64,000 nt of DNA from Pseudomonadota bacterium. GTDB lineage: Bacteria > Pseudomonadota > Alphaproteobacteria > Sphingomonadales > Sphingomonadaceae. The notes beneath the pieces are model-generated. The model was given only the letters and a program-made list of their open reading frames with translations. It made no database searches and had not been told where the DNA came from. The DNA lies in the NCBI GenBank assembly GCA_023416515.1, contig JAEZHP010000183.1, forward strand, positions 1-64,000. Direction: 5' to 3'. Shown here in pieces: positions 42,304 through 51,644 of the stretch (within the stretch, counting starts at the first letter, position 1; the number at the start of each line of letters is the position of its first letter). Both the position numbers and the translations under genes were made by a program.

Positions 42304-43635
42304 ATGGCGATCAGCGCTTCTGCCGGCGAGGCCGCCACTGCGGTCGGCGACTTTTTCGGGCTCCCGCCGCTTGCGACGGCGGATGTCGGGCTTCTCGCGC
42401 TTGCCGCGGCCATCGTCGCGGTCATTGCCATGATCGGCCGGTTCCTCGCTCTATGGATCCGCCGCTGGCTTGAGCGCAGCATCGCGCCGAAGCTCGAGGC
42501 GAGCGACCACCGGCGCGTGCTTCCGAGCGGCCACGTTGCAGCGGCCGTCGCTGCGATCGGCTCTGTCGCCATGCTGACGGTCGCTTCGGCGGCGCATGGC
42601 TGGCCTCCTTATTCCATGCTTCTGTTCGACCTCGCGATACCGGTCGCCTCGGCGCTCGCGGCGTGGCGCGTCGCCCTCGCGCTCAACCTGTCGCGCAGCG
42701 CCGCGCTGGCGATCGCAGTCGTTTGCGGCGCGGTCGTGCTCACCCAGCGCTACGAGCAGCTCGAATTCGTCGAAAAGTCGCTTGATGGCCTTGCGGTCGC
42801 GTTCGGCGAAACGAGGATTTCGCTTCTCGACATCCTCGGCGTCGCATTTGCGGCAGTCGTCCTCTACGCCGTCGTCCGGGTCGTGAACCACGGCGCCAAG
42901 GCATTCATCCGCCGGCGCACCAACCTGGACATCACTCAGAGCCTCCTTGCCGAGAAACTGGCTGCGATCGCCATCGCGGTGATGGCGATCTTCGTCGCCA
43001 TCGACTTGCTGGGCATCGACACGACCGCCCTGTCGGTCTTCTCGGGAACCGTCGGACTGGGCCTCGGCTTTGGCCTGCAGAAGATCTTCAGCAACCTCGT
43101 CTCGGGGATCATTCTGCTTATGGACCGGTCGATCAAGCCTGGCGACGTGATCGTGGTCGGGGACGCGGTCGGTGAGGTCAACAAGATCGGCACCCGAGCG
43201 GTCTCGGTGATCACCCGCGACGGCAAGGAGCACCTCATTCCCAACGAGGTGCTGATGACGGAGCGGGTCGAGAACTGGAATTTCTCGTCGCGCAACGTTC
43301 GCATCCGAATGTCGATCAGGGTGGCTTATGAAAGCGACTTCGACCTGGTCGAAAACCTGCTCCAGGAAGCGACCCGGGAAAGCCCGCGCGTGCTCAATTC
43401 GCCGCCGGCGGCCGTACGGATCACCGACATCAGCGATTCGGGAATCAAGATCGAGCTTCGCTTCTGGATCAGCGATCCGGAGGACGGTCTCGGCAACATC
43501 CAGAGCGAGATTTACAAGCGCATCCTGCTCAAGTTCCGGGAGCACGAAATCATCTTGCCGAACGAAGGCCGGGACGTGGAGATCACCAAGGTCCCGCCGA
43601 TCTCGATCACGGTGGAGGGCGTCGAACCAGGCTAG
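42304..43635 (+). CDS. MscS-family mechanosensitive channel (larger paralogue)
   Basis: A 443-residue channel with an N-terminal membrane region of about five helices, then the MscS core: pore helix TM3 (FSGTVGLGLGFGLQKIFSNLV), beta domain (GDVIVVGDAVGEVNKIGTRAV and LIPNEVLMTERVENW) and alpha/beta C-terminal domain. It should release solutes on osmotic downshock. The ATG at 42304 follows a gap of 180 bases after tRNA-Glu in which only short hairpins are seen. It converges on a second MscS gene; the two stop codons share one CTAG. Confidence 0.92.
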   Translation: MAISASAGEAATAVGDFFGLPPLATADVGLLALAAAIVAVIAMIGRFLALWIRRWLERSIAPKLEASDHRRVLPSGHVAAAVAAIGSVAMLTVASAAHGWPPYSMLLFDLAIPVASALAAWRVALALNLSRSAALAIAVVCGAVVLTQRYEQLEFVEKSLDGLAVAFGETRISLLDILGVAFAAVVLYAVVRVVNHGAKAFIRRRTNLDITQSLLAEKLAAIAIAVMAIFVAIDLLGIDTTALSVFSGTVGLGLGFGLQKIFSNLVSGIILLMDRSIKPGDVIVVGDAVGEVNKIGTRAVSVITRDGKEHLIPNEVLMTERVENWNFSSRNVRIRMSIRVAYESDFDLVENLLQEATRESPRVLNSPPAAVRITDISDSGIKIELRFWISDPEDGLGNIQSEIYKRILLKFREHEIILPNEGRDVEITKVPPISITVEGVEPG

Positions 43636-44588
43636 GCATTGCCTCGATCCGGAAGGCCATCGAGCTTGTCGGGAGCGTCGCCGGCGCCCTGATCCGCATG
43701 GATGAAATTGACCTGGGTGGGGAACGGCAAGGAGATGCCGTTTGCTCGGCAGGCATCGTGGATGGCGAGAAGGACCATCCCCTTCGTCCTGATCTGCTCG
43801 GGCTGGGTCGGTCCGGCGGCGTAGATGATGTACAGGTCGATCGAATAATCGTTGAGCGCGTCGATCGCGATCGCCGGCGGTGGCTCCACGCGCACTCCCT
43901 CAGCGGTTTTGACCGCCTCGAGAACGACTGCCATCGCCTTGCGCGGATCGCCGCCATAAGCGACTGAAAGCGTGTAGTTCGCCATACGATAGTCGCAGGC
44001 CGTGTTGACGGTGATCGCATCGCTGAAGATCGCGACGTTCGGGATGATCACCAGCCTTTGGTCGATCGTCCTGATATGGGTGGCGCGAGTCTCGACCTCC
44101 TCGACCACGCCTTCATATTCGCCGTCGCCAACGATGATCTCATCGCCAGTCTTGTAGGGCTCGCGGATGAGAAGGATGACGCCCGCGGCGAGATTCTGAA
44201 GGATGTCCTTGAACGCGAAGCCGAGCGCGATCGAGCCGATGCCGAGCAGCGAGAGGATGTTCGTCGCGTCGATGCGCGGAAACAGCAGGGTCAGCGCGAA
44301 AAGGCTGCCGATGAGCACGACGATCCCGACAAGGGTCGTCCCGAGCAGCCGGCCCAGGTCATGCTTGCCGCGCCGGTCGAGCTGCCGTTCGAGCCGCTTG
44401 CTAAGCAGCCAGCCGAAGAGCCACGCGGCAGCCACCGCAACCAGGAAGCCGAGGATGTTCGGGATGTGCAGCAGCAGGTCGTTGAGCGTTGTCCAGAACC
44501 CCGTCTCGACACGCTCGCCGGTCGTGCGGATGATCTCCCCGGCCTTCGAGGCGCCCGCCTGGGAGTTGACCACCGCGTTCATGCTCAT
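43632..44588 (-). CDS. MscS-family mechanosensitive channel (smaller paralogue)
   Basis: A 318-residue channel close in size to E. coli MscS. It has three helices, a pore helix with LLGIGSIALGFAFKDILQNLAAG, then the beta domain (PYKTGDEIIVGDGEYEGVVEEV and LVIIPNVAIFSDAITV). The C-terminus has an acidic extension (HADQGAGDAPDKLDG). It is only distantly similar to the neighbour at 42304. It may be the last gene of the sulfatase/SulP/BASS operon, as it lies about 50 bases downstream on the same strand. Confidence 0.9.
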   Translation of the reverse strand: MSMNAVVNSQAGASKAGEIIRTTGERVETGFWTTLNDLLLHIPNILGFLVAVAAAWLFGWLLSKRLERQLDRRGKHDLGRLLGTTLVGIVVLIGSLFALTLLFPRIDATNILSLLGIGSIALGFAFKDILQNLAAGVILLIREPYKTGDEIIVGDGEYEGVVEEVETRATHIRTIDQRLVIIPNVAIFSDAITVNTACDYRMANYTLSVAYGGDPRKAMAVVLEAVKTAEGVRVEPPPAIAIDALNDYSIDLYIIYAAGPTQPEQIRTKGMVLLAIHDACRANGISLPFPTQVNFIHADQGAGDAPDKLDGLPDRGNA

Positions 44589-44637
44589 GACCGGCTACTT
44601 GCCTCGCAGCGCATCAGGACGGGCAGCGAAGCCGTGG

Positions 44638-46311
44638 CTACGATGCGGGTTGCGGCCCGTCTCCAGCGATGCCGTTGAACTGGAAGAACTCTTCGGGTGA
44701 CATGCCTTCGAGCTGCTTGACCTCGCCCGCCTCGATATAGCCGACGGCAGCGGCATAAGCCTCCCACTCAGCCTTCATCTCGGCGAACTTCCTGGGCTGC
44801 TGCGCAGCGAGGTTGCTCATTTCCCGAGGGTCGTCGCGCAGGTTGAAGAGGTGCCACTCATTCTCGCCGTAGGGCGGCGCCATGAAGATCAGCTTCCAGT
44901 CGCCCTTGATGACGGCCCGGCACTCGATCATCTCGAATCCGACCGCGTCGAACCTGCCCCTGACGGGGGCACTGCTCTCCCCCGTCAGATAAGGCTTCCA
45001 CGACCGGCCATAGAGCGGCGCCAGTTCCTGGCCCGAGCGCTCGTCAGGACGGCGGGCATCGATGAAATCCAGCAATGTCGGAAGCACGTCGGTGGCATGA
45101 AGAAGCTGCGACGTGTCGATACCACGCTTCGCGACGCCCGGCCCGGCGACGATCAGCGGGACCTGAGTGCCACCCTCGTAGGTCGTCGTCTTGAAATAAG
45201 AGAGGGGCGTGTTCGCGACCTCCGCCCAAGCGCCACCGATGGAGACGAACGAACCCTTGCGGCCCATATTTGCGAGGCTGTTGTCATAGTCGCGCTCGAT
45301 CAGCTCAGGCGTGTTGGGAGCGTAGAAATACGGCTCCTTCGGATTGGCGCCGTTGTCTGAGATGAAGATGATGAGGGTGTCATCATATTTTCCCTGCTCC
45401 CGCAGCAGGTCGAGGACCCGGCCGATATTGTGATCGAAATTCTCGATCATCGCCGCGTAGATCTCCATCTTGCGCGACTGCTCGGCCCGCTCTTGCTCGT
45501 CGAGCTGGTCCCAGGTCGGAAAGAGACCGCTGCCCGGATTGCTCGCGAGAGCTTCCGGAATCAGGCCCATCTCCTTCATCCGAGCGAGGCGGCCCTCGCG
45601 GATCGAGTCATAGCCGCCGTCATAGGCGCCCTTGTAGCGGTCGAGCCATTCGTCGGGCACTTGCAGCGGATCGTGCGGCGCCGTGAAAGCGAGATAGCCG
45701 AAGAATGGCGCGTCATCCCCCTGCTCCGACAGATAGGAGATCATCTTGTCCGCATAGGCGTCGGAGGAGAAGAAATCGTCGGGCAGGTCGTTGGTCACGT
45801 CCCTCCCGTCCTCGTCATAGCGGGTGTGCGGAATCTCGCTGGCGCTGAGCGCGCGATGATCGTTGAAGTGGCTGGCGCCGCCGCCGAGGAACGAGAAGAC
45901 CCGGTCGAAACCGCGGTCCTCCGGCCGGTAGCCGTCGATGGCCCCGAGGTGCCACTTGCCCGCCATGTAGGTGCGGTACCCCTCCCCCTTCAAAACCTCG
46001 GCGATCGTCATCACGCGGTGGTTGAGCGGGCCTTCATAGCCGGGCTGCAGATACTGGTTGGTCGCGTGCATCGGCGGCATGGTGCCGAGGCCGGCCTGAT
46101 GGTTGTCGCATCCGGACAGAAGCATCGACCGGGTTGGGGCGCAGAGCGACGACACATGGAAGTTGCGGAACCTGACCCCTTGCTCGGCGAGTGCCTGGAC
46201 GACGGGGGTACGGATCTCGCCGCCGAACGGCTGGCAATCCGAATAGCCCATGTCGTCGACGACGATCAGGAGGATGTTGGGCCGCTTACGATCCTGCCGG
46301 GTAGGAGCCAT
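44638..46311 (-). CDS. Type I (formylglycine-dependent) arylsulfatase
   Basis: A 557-residue sulfatase. N-terminal RPNILLIVVDDMGYSDCQPF supplies metal Asp residues, SSLCAPTRSMLLSG contains the CxPxR site whose Cys becomes formylglycine, and AGKWHLG and FISDNGANP are further active-site segments. There is no signal peptide, so it is probably cytoplasmic; substrates would have to be taken up. GGGAGAG precedes the ATG at 46311; the longer frame upstream has no homology. SulP and BASS transporter genes lie upstream on the same strand, suggesting use of sulfate esters. The specific substrate is unknown. Confidence 0.93.
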   Translation of the reverse strand: MAPTRQDRKRPNILLIVVDDMGYSDCQPFGGEIRTPVVQALAEQGVRFRNFHVSSLCAPTRSMLLSGCDNHQAGLGTMPPMHATNQYLQPGYEGPLNHRVMTIAEVLKGEGYRTYMAGKWHLGAIDGYRPEDRGFDRVFSFLGGGASHFNDHRALSASEIPHTRYDEDGRDVTNDLPDDFFSSDAYADKMISYLSEQGDDAPFFGYLAFTAPHDPLQVPDEWLDRYKGAYDGGYDSIREGRLARMKEMGLIPEALASNPGSGLFPTWDQLDEQERAEQSRKMEIYAAMIENFDHNIGRVLDLLREQGKYDDTLIIFISDNGANPKEPYFYAPNTPELIERDYDNSLANMGRKGSFVSIGGAWAEVANTPLSYFKTTTYEGGTQVPLIVAGPGVAKRGIDTSQLLHATDVLPTLLDFIDARRPDERSGQELAPLYGRSWKPYLTGESSAPVRGRFDAVGFEMIECRAVIKGDWKLIFMAPPYGENEWHLFNLRDDPREMSNLAAQQPRKFAEMKAEWEAYAAAVGYIEAGEVKQLEGMSPEEFFQFNGIAGDGPQPAS

Positions 46312-46400
46312 TTTCGCTCTCCCAATCGCCCGCCGATAGACGACCGCTGCGGAGCGAACGACCGCCGGTGAGCGGGGTTCCACCGGATCACCGAACGCCG

Positions 46401-48116
46401 CTACGCGGTCCCGGATGGTTCCCCGCTTACTTCATTCTCACCAGCCGCCGCGGTTTCCGAGCCCGCGTAGCGCCACGCCTTGGCGTCCTCGACTGCCCGG
46501 CGGGTGGACTCACCGAGCCGCTCGGTCGCCATGAAAAGCGCGGGATCGTTTCCGTCCCTGAGCTTGCTCGCAGTGGTCAGCGGGGCGAGCAGCCTGGAAT
46601 CGATCCCGGCGAGATAGAGCCGCCCGCCGGCCGCGGCGAGAGCGTCCGCATAATCGTCGAGCACGTCCACGAGGGTCGCGCCGACCTGGCTGTGGCCGCG
46701 AAGCCGGACGATGACGACGGGCCGAACGGCGCCGGCGGGGTGGGGCAGCCGCTCGGCAAGGGTCCGGGCTCCGGCGAAGAAAAGGCTTCCATAGACGTTG
46801 ATGACGATGATCTCGCGGGTTTCATCCAGAAGCGCGGGGACGTCGCTTTCGACGAGATGACCCTCTTCGTCCGGATGAAGCCATTTGATCGTCACGTCGT
46901 TGGCGGCGCGGACGAGACTCATGAGGGCCGACAGCAGCACTCCGATCAGGATCGCCATCGTGATCGAGAGGAACAGGCTGGCAAGGAAGGTGACGATCGC
47001 CGCCATCCGGGCCGGCCAGCCGACCGCCCAGATCGACTGAGCCTCGGCAAGATCGATGGCTCCGATTCCGGCGATGATCATAAGGGCCGCGAGCACGGCC
47101 ATGGGCACGTAGCCGACCGGAACGGCGAGAAACATGAGGATGGCCACCATCCACAAGCCCCCGAATATGCCCGACCAACGCGATTGGGCTCCGGCGGAGA
47201 CGTTGAGAGCCGACTGCCCGACCGAGCCGCCAGCGGGAATTCCCGAGAACAGTCCGGCTGCGATGTTGCCCGCGCCCTGGGCGAGCATGTCTCGATCGAC
47301 GCTGATCCGCTTGCCGTCGAGGTTGACCATGCTCTGGCTGACCCCCGCACCCTGGATGGCGATGATCGCCGCGAGCGCGAAGGCCGCGAAGATCAGGTCG
47401 ACGCTGATCAGGCCAATCGACGGCAGCCGTGGCAGCGGCAGTCCACCGCCCACGCCGCCGACGTCGGCGACGAGACGAACGCTCGTCCAGCCAAGCAGAA
47501 GAACGAGAAGTGTGGGCACGATCATCGCCACGATCGACGACCAGCTTCGAAACCGAGTGTGATCGAGGGTGGCAGCAAGGATCAGCGCCAGCGCGCCGAT
47601 GACGAGCGTCGGCCAGTGAACCGCTCCCAAGTTCGTCAGAAGGCTCCAGAACTGGAACGGCTCGCTCCCCGCCGGCGGATTATAGCCAACCAGCGGCGCC
47701 GACTGATCGAGAATCAGAACGACCGCGACGCCCATCAGGAAGCCGGTCATCACGGCCTGCGAGACGTATTTCATCAGCCGCCCGACCCGAAGCAGCCCAA
47801 ACAAGGCGAGGAACGCTCCGGTAGCGATCGTGACGAGCATCAGCGCCTCGATCCGCTGGGTCTCGGGATAGGCGCGGATCGCCTCTCCTGCCGCAAGGGC
47901 GGAGGCGCTGGTCGTGGCGATCTGCATCCGTTGCGCGGAAATCAGGAGGCTTCCCGCGATCGGCGCCACTGCGCTGGTGTAAAGCCCGGCGATCGGGTTG
48001 ACCCCGGCGAGAGCGGCGGACGCAAGCCCGTCCGGGACGCTGACCACGCCGTTGACGAGGCCGGCTCCGAAATCCTTCGTCCAGCGGGAGCGTGGCTGAG
48101 CCGCGGGCGGTTTCAA
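46401..48116 (-). CDS. SulP-family anion transporter with STAS domain
   Basis: A 571-residue permease with 10-14 membrane helices starting FGAGLVNGVVSVPDGLASAAL and including IPAGGSVGQSALNVSAGAQS, then a C-terminal STAS domain (about 430-540, REIIVINVYGSLFFAGARTLAE). SulP proteins move sulfate, bicarbonate or dicarboxylates. The TTG start at 48116 overlaps the stop of the BASS gene; the very long open frame upstream overlaps that gene and is not used. With an arylsulfatase next in line, sulfate is the favoured substrate. Confidence 0.92.
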   Translation of the reverse strand: MKPPAAQPRSRWTKDFGAGLVNGVVSVPDGLASAALAGVNPIAGLYTSAVAPIAGSLLISAQRMQIATTSASALAAGEAIRAYPETQRIEALMLVTIATGAFLALFGLLRVGRLMKYVSQAVMTGFLMGVAVVLILDQSAPLVGYNPPAGSEPFQFWSLLTNLGAVHWPTLVIGALALILAATLDHTRFRSWSSIVAMIVPTLLVLLLGWTSVRLVADVGGVGGGLPLPRLPSIGLISVDLIFAAFALAAIIAIQGAGVSQSMVNLDGKRISVDRDMLAQGAGNIAAGLFSGIPAGGSVGQSALNVSAGAQSRWSGIFGGLWMVAILMFLAVPVGYVPMAVLAALMIIAGIGAIDLAEAQSIWAVGWPARMAAIVTFLASLFLSITMAILIGVLLSALMSLVRAANDVTIKWLHPDEEGHLVESDVPALLDETREIIVINVYGSLFFAGARTLAERLPHPAGAVRPVVIVRLRGHSQVGATLVDVLDDYADALAAAGGRLYLAGIDSRLLAPLTTASKLRDGNDPALFMATERLGESTRRAVEDAKAWRYAGSETAAAGENEVSGEPSGTA

Positions 48117-48967
48117 ATCACCGCGACCCTGGCATTGTCGCCCTTCAGCAGCTTGGCGATGCCGATCAGCACGACAATTCCGATCGTGTTGACGAGCGTG
48201 ATGAGGACGAAGACGGTCGGATCGGTGAAGCTGCTGACCGCGATCAACATTGCCGCGGCGGTGTTGCGCTGGGCGGTCGCGAGGCCCCCGATATCTTCGA
48301 GGGGATCGTTGCCCCATCCGGCGAGATAGCCCAGGCCGAACGCCGCAAGGACGAACAGCAGGCCGATGATCAGTGCGCCCGACATGATGATCGTCGGCAT
48401 GTCCGGCAGATAGCCGATGATCGTCGCGACAAGCACGACGTAGAGGGCCATATTTCCGATCCGTGCTACCCAGGGCTGGAGGCGTCGGCTGAGATCGGGA
48501 AGGACGTAGGTCAGCAGAGCGCCGGCTGCCATCGGCAGCAGCAATTGCTGTGCAAGCGTCCAGGCCATCGCCCCGCCGTCCACGGACAGTTCCGGCATGA
48601 CGACCGGCAAAGCGAGCGGGACCACGGCGATCGTCGCGATCACGAGCAGCATCATTGTCGCGGCGCCGAGCGCCAAATCGTGCTCCGAGGTCGCGGTCAG
48701 CTTGATAAGGAAGGGAGCGCCGGCGCAAAGGGAGAACACCGCGAGGCCCGCCTTATAGTCGACCGGCAGGGGCCGTATCCGGAGCAGCAGCCACATTGCC
48801 GCCGGAGCGGCCAGGAAGTTCGCCACCAACATCTTCAGGTAGAACGGCCAATCGCGCCAGTATCGCACGATCCGCTTCGGATCTTGGGTCAGCCCGACAT
48901 TCGCCATCGTCGCGAAGATGAACAGCGGAAGCACCAGCTGGCCGAGACGGATCATGAAGTCGAACAT
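48113..48967 (-). CDS. BASS-family (bile acid:sodium symporter-like) transporter
   Basis: A 284-residue protein with about nine membrane helices. The segments LSVDGGAMAWTLAQQLLLPM and GLATAQRNTAAAMLIAV (the conserved core crossing region) fit the BASS/Na-dependent organic anion family. Members carry bile acids, pyruvate, pantoate and other organic anions. It overlaps SulP by TTGA and so belongs to the sulfatase operon. Uptake of an organosulfate is an attractive but untested idea. Confidence 0.85.
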   Translation of the reverse strand: MFDFMIRLGQLVLPLFIFATMANVGLTQDPKRIVRYWRDWPFYLKMLVANFLAAPAAMWLLLRIRPLPVDYKAGLAVFSLCAGAPFLIKLTATSEHDLALGAATMMLLVIATIAVVPLALPVVMPELSVDGGAMAWTLAQQLLLPMAAGALLTYVLPDLSRRLQPWVARIGNMALYVVLVATIIGYLPDMPTIIMSGALIIGLLFVLAAFGLGYLAGWGNDPLEDIGGLATAQRNTAAAMLIAVSSFTDPTVFVLITLVNTIGIVVLIGIAKLLKGDNARVAVI

Positions 48968-49011
48968 GGATTCCGCCTGCTCCTATGCTGGGGCGTGACA
49001 CCACCGCGGTC

Positions 49012-49503
49012 CTATTCTCGGTCACGATCCTCTTCGTCGTCCACACGGATCGTATATTCATCGGTGAACGGTCGGCTGACGACGAGCACCAGCACCACCG
49101 ACAGGGTCAGCAGGCCGGCGAGCCACAGAAAACCGAAGCCGCAGACGAGGCCGATCGCGCCCGACGCCCAGATCGACGCGGCCGAGCCCGCCCCGAACAC
49201 CGTATGTTGCTCCCTGAACAAAGCGCCCGCGCCGATGAAGCCGATGCCGGTCATGACCCCGCTCACGACCTTGGCCGGATCGATCGACAGCTGCGGGTCG
49301 TCGGCGCGGAAGGCATATTCGGAGATACCCAACGTCAGCGCGCAGGAAGCGATCGCGATGATGACGAACGGCCTGAAATCGACGGGCTTCTTGCGGAGAA
49401 AGCGCTCAAGGCCGAGCATGAAGGAGAGAAGCAACGCCCCGCCGATACGCGCCAGTGCGTCAAGCCAGCCGATATGCACCGGTCCGAACGTGCCGATCTC
49501 CAT
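49012..49503 (-). CDS. MgtC/SapB-family membrane protein
   Basis: A 163-residue protein with four to five helices. ARIGGALLLSFMLGLERFLRKKP and IGFIGAGALFREQHTVFGAGSAASIW are hallmarks of the MgtC N-terminal domain, linked to Mg limitation and ATP-synthase regulation in other bacteria. The C-terminal soluble domain of Salmonella MgtC is missing. An in-frame ATG 32 codons upstream (49599) is possible but its extra residues lack homology. It ends 45 bases before the BASS gene. Confidence 0.85.
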   Translation of the reverse strand: MEIGTFGPVHIGWLDALARIGGALLLSFMLGLERFLRKKPVDFRPFVIIAIASCALTLGISEYAFRADDPQLSIDPAKVVSGVMTGIGFIGAGALFREQHTVFGAGSAASIWASGAIGLVCGFGFLWLAGLLTLSVVLVLVVSRPFTDEYTIRVDDEEDRDRE

Positions 49504-49608
49504 CTGCGGCAAACGCCCCCAGGCACGCCGGGGTTGCCGATCGGCGGACAACGAAACGCTGCGTGCCTCGGCGCCGTAGGGATAACCATCGTTCTTCAAA
49601 TCGCCGGA

Positions 49609-50631
49609 TCAGGCACCTGCCCGCTGAGCGAAATGCCAGGACGCTTGGGCGAGCATCGGCACTCGGGCGGCCATTTCGGCTGCCTTGGCGCTCGACGCGT
49701 TGCCTTCCAGCCAGCGCTTCTTGATGCCCTGAACGATGCCGAGCAGGCGGAAGAGATTGTAAGAGAAATACCAGTCGAGCTGAGGTACGCCGTCGCGGCC
49801 GGTTTCCGCACAGTAAAGCCTCACAGCCTCGTCGAGCGAGGGGATGCAGGCTTCGGCGAAGTCGGCGCCCTTGAGCCCTGCGCTGCCCGCTTCGGCCGGC
49901 ATCTCCCACTGCATCGCGAGATAGGTAAAGTCCGCAAGAGGGTCGCCGAGCGTCGACAGCTCCCAGTCGAGCACTGCGCGAATTCGCGCCGACGATGGCG
50001 CGTAGATAAGGTTGTCGATCCGGTAGTCACCATGGATGATCGAGGTGCGGGTTTGTTCGGGCACGGTTCGGGTGAGAAAATCGATCAGCCGCTCGGCCTC
50101 TTCGATACGCTCGGTCTCGGCGGCGCGATATTGCTTGGTCCAGCGCCTCACCTGCCGTTCGAAATAATTGCCTGAGGCGCCATAGTCGGAGAGCCCGATC
50201 GAGTCCGGCTCGATCATGTGGAGCCGCGCCAGCGTTCGGATCATCTCCTCATAGATCGGCCGCCGCTCAGCCGGACCGAGCTCCGGCAAACGGCCGTTCC
50301 AGAAGGTGCGGCCCTCAACCATGTCCATCACGTAGAAATGCGCGCCGATGACGTCTGGATCCTCGCACAGGGCGTAGGGGCGCGGCACGGGGAAGCCGGT
50401 CGGGTGGAGAGCGGCGATCAGGCGATATTCCCGTTCGACGGCGTGCGCCGAAGGCAGGATCGGGCCGAACGGCTTGCGGCGAAGCACATAGGCGCCGCTT
50501 GGCCCGTCGATGCGGTAGGTCGGGTTGGACTGGCCGCCTGCGAATTTCTCGACCGTGAACGGCCCCAAAAAGCCTGGCACCTCGGCATTCAGCCATGCCT
50601 CCAGCGGTTCGAGCGCGAAGTCGGCCGTCAA
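49609..50631 (-). CDS. APH/ACAD10-type phosphotransferase family protein
   Basis: A 340-residue kinase-like protein. FAGGQSNPTYRI (ATP-binding Gly-rich turn), YVLRRKPFG (Lys), SIIHGDYRIDNLIY (catalytic loop with HGDxRxxN) and VLDWELSTLGDPLADF (metal Asp) are intact, so it should be active. This subgroup is usually linked to acyl-CoA dehydrogenases or unknown small substrates, not antibiotic resistance. The TTG start overlaps the gspK stop; the long upstream frame overlaps gspK. Its place at the end of a pseudopilin operon has no obvious reason. Confidence 0.88.
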   Translation of the reverse strand: MTADFALEPLEAWLNAEVPGFLGPFTVEKFAGGQSNPTYRIDGPSGAYVLRRKPFGPILPSAHAVEREYRLIAALHPTGFPVPRPYALCEDPDVIGAHFYVMDMVEGRTFWNGRLPELGPAERRPIYEEMIRTLARLHMIEPDSIGLSDYGASGNYFERQVRRWTKQYRAAETERIEEAERLIDFLTRTVPEQTRTSIIHGDYRIDNLIYAPSSARIRAVLDWELSTLGDPLADFTYLAMQWEMPAEAGSAGLKGADFAEACIPSLDEAVRLYCAETGRDGVPQLDWYFSYNLFRLLGIVQGIKKRWLEGNASSAKAAEMAARVPMLAQASWHFAQRAGA

Positions 50632-51644
50632 TTGGTAGCTCTCGTCGTCATTTCGTCTCCCTCGCGCGTCCAGCGCCGCTGCACCAGCCGCACCGGCTGG
50701 AAGCGGGCATCGACAAGTACGGTCTCGAAGAACTCGCTTTCGCCGACATTGCTTCGAACGTCGATGGCGAACCAGTCGGTGCGCATCTGAGGCTGCTGTT
50801 GGACGTCGAGCGGGATCGCGAGGCCGCGAAGCATGTCCGTTCGCCAGAATTCGACCGGGCTGCTCCAGCCCGCCGCCGGCCGCATCGCCAAGACCCGCCG
50901 AGCCGCCTCCTCGCCAACCCGGCCTTGAGTCAGGGCCGAGAGCAAGAGCGCCTGGTGCGGCAGCAGCGTGTTGACGTTGATCGGCGACAGCTCCGCCACC
51001 GGCAGAGCGCACAGCCACGGACGAATCCGCTCATAATGTTCGGGGCGCATTCCAGGCAGAACCCGCAGCTCGCTGACGTCGGCAAAGAACGTGTTGGCGG
51101 TCCGGAACGGCTGCGGCCCGGAGGCGTAAGCCGAGTCCTCGGCGCCGCCCGGTCCCGCGATCGTGTCGGTGTCGACCCAGTCCGCCGCAGCCTCGGCAAT
51201 TCGGCGCGCATCCGGCTCCGGAACGCCGCGAAGGACCATCAAGGAGGCGAACTGGTCAATGCCGGAGCCGCGGCGGACGAGGCTATCCGGCTCGCCCTGG
51301 ACGACGCTGTTGATATTGAAGCAATTGCCGCCGTCTGTAAGTCGCGCCTCGACCACGCCGCCGCCCGGCATCGGCACGCGACGCACACCGCCGTTCCAGT
51401 TGCCGGTAAGGGTTGTCTTTGTCCGGTCCTGCACGACGAGGTCGTTGACGATGAGCATTGCGAGCTGCTCGGCGCCAATCGCGGATTGGCGGGCCTGGTC
51501 GATCGCGACGACGTTGCCGGCGACCATTCGAGACAGCCGCAATTTTTCCAGCGAGGCTGCGGCGATGGCGCCGGTGATCGCGACCAGGATGAGCACCGCG
51601 AGCAGCGCGGCGCCTCGCTCGCCTTGGGGGACAGGGCGCCTCAC
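50628..51644 (-). CDS. gspK: Type II secretion minor pseudopilin GspK
   Basis: A 338-residue protein with a short prepilin leader (GERGAALLAVLILVAITG around the Gly-Ala processing site) and a large C-terminal head containing CFNINSVVQGEPDS and SPINVNTLLPHQALLLSAL, typical of GspK, the pseudopilus tip subunit. It lacks the Glu at position 5 of the mature protein, as expected for K. The GTG start overlaps the gspJ stop (GTGA). Confidence 0.88.
   Translation of the reverse strand: MRRPVPQGERGAALLAVLILVAITGAIAAASLEKLRLSRMVAGNVVAIDQARQSAIGAEQLAMLIVNDLVVQDRTKTTLTGNWNGGVRRVPMPGGGVVEARLTDGGNCFNINSVVQGEPDSLVRRGSGIDQFASLMVLRGVPEPDARRIAEAAADWVDTDTIAGPGGAEDSAYASGPQPFRTANTFFADVSELRVLPGMRPEHYERIRPWLCALPVAELSPINVNTLLPHQALLLSALTQGRVGEEAARRVLAMRPAAGWSSPVEFWRTDMLRGLAIPLDVQQQPQMRTDWFAIDVRSNVGESEFFETVLVDARFQPVRLVQRRWTREGDEMTTRATN

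Noticed and set aside
46401..48728. 775-residue version of the SulP transporter
   Set aside because: The first 200 residues are a shadow of the BASS gene; the TTG at 48116 gives the normal SulP length.
49609..50631. Aminoglycoside resistance gene
   Set aside because: The protein belongs to the APH fold but resembles the ACAD10-type phosphotransferases; nothing points to antibiotic substrates.
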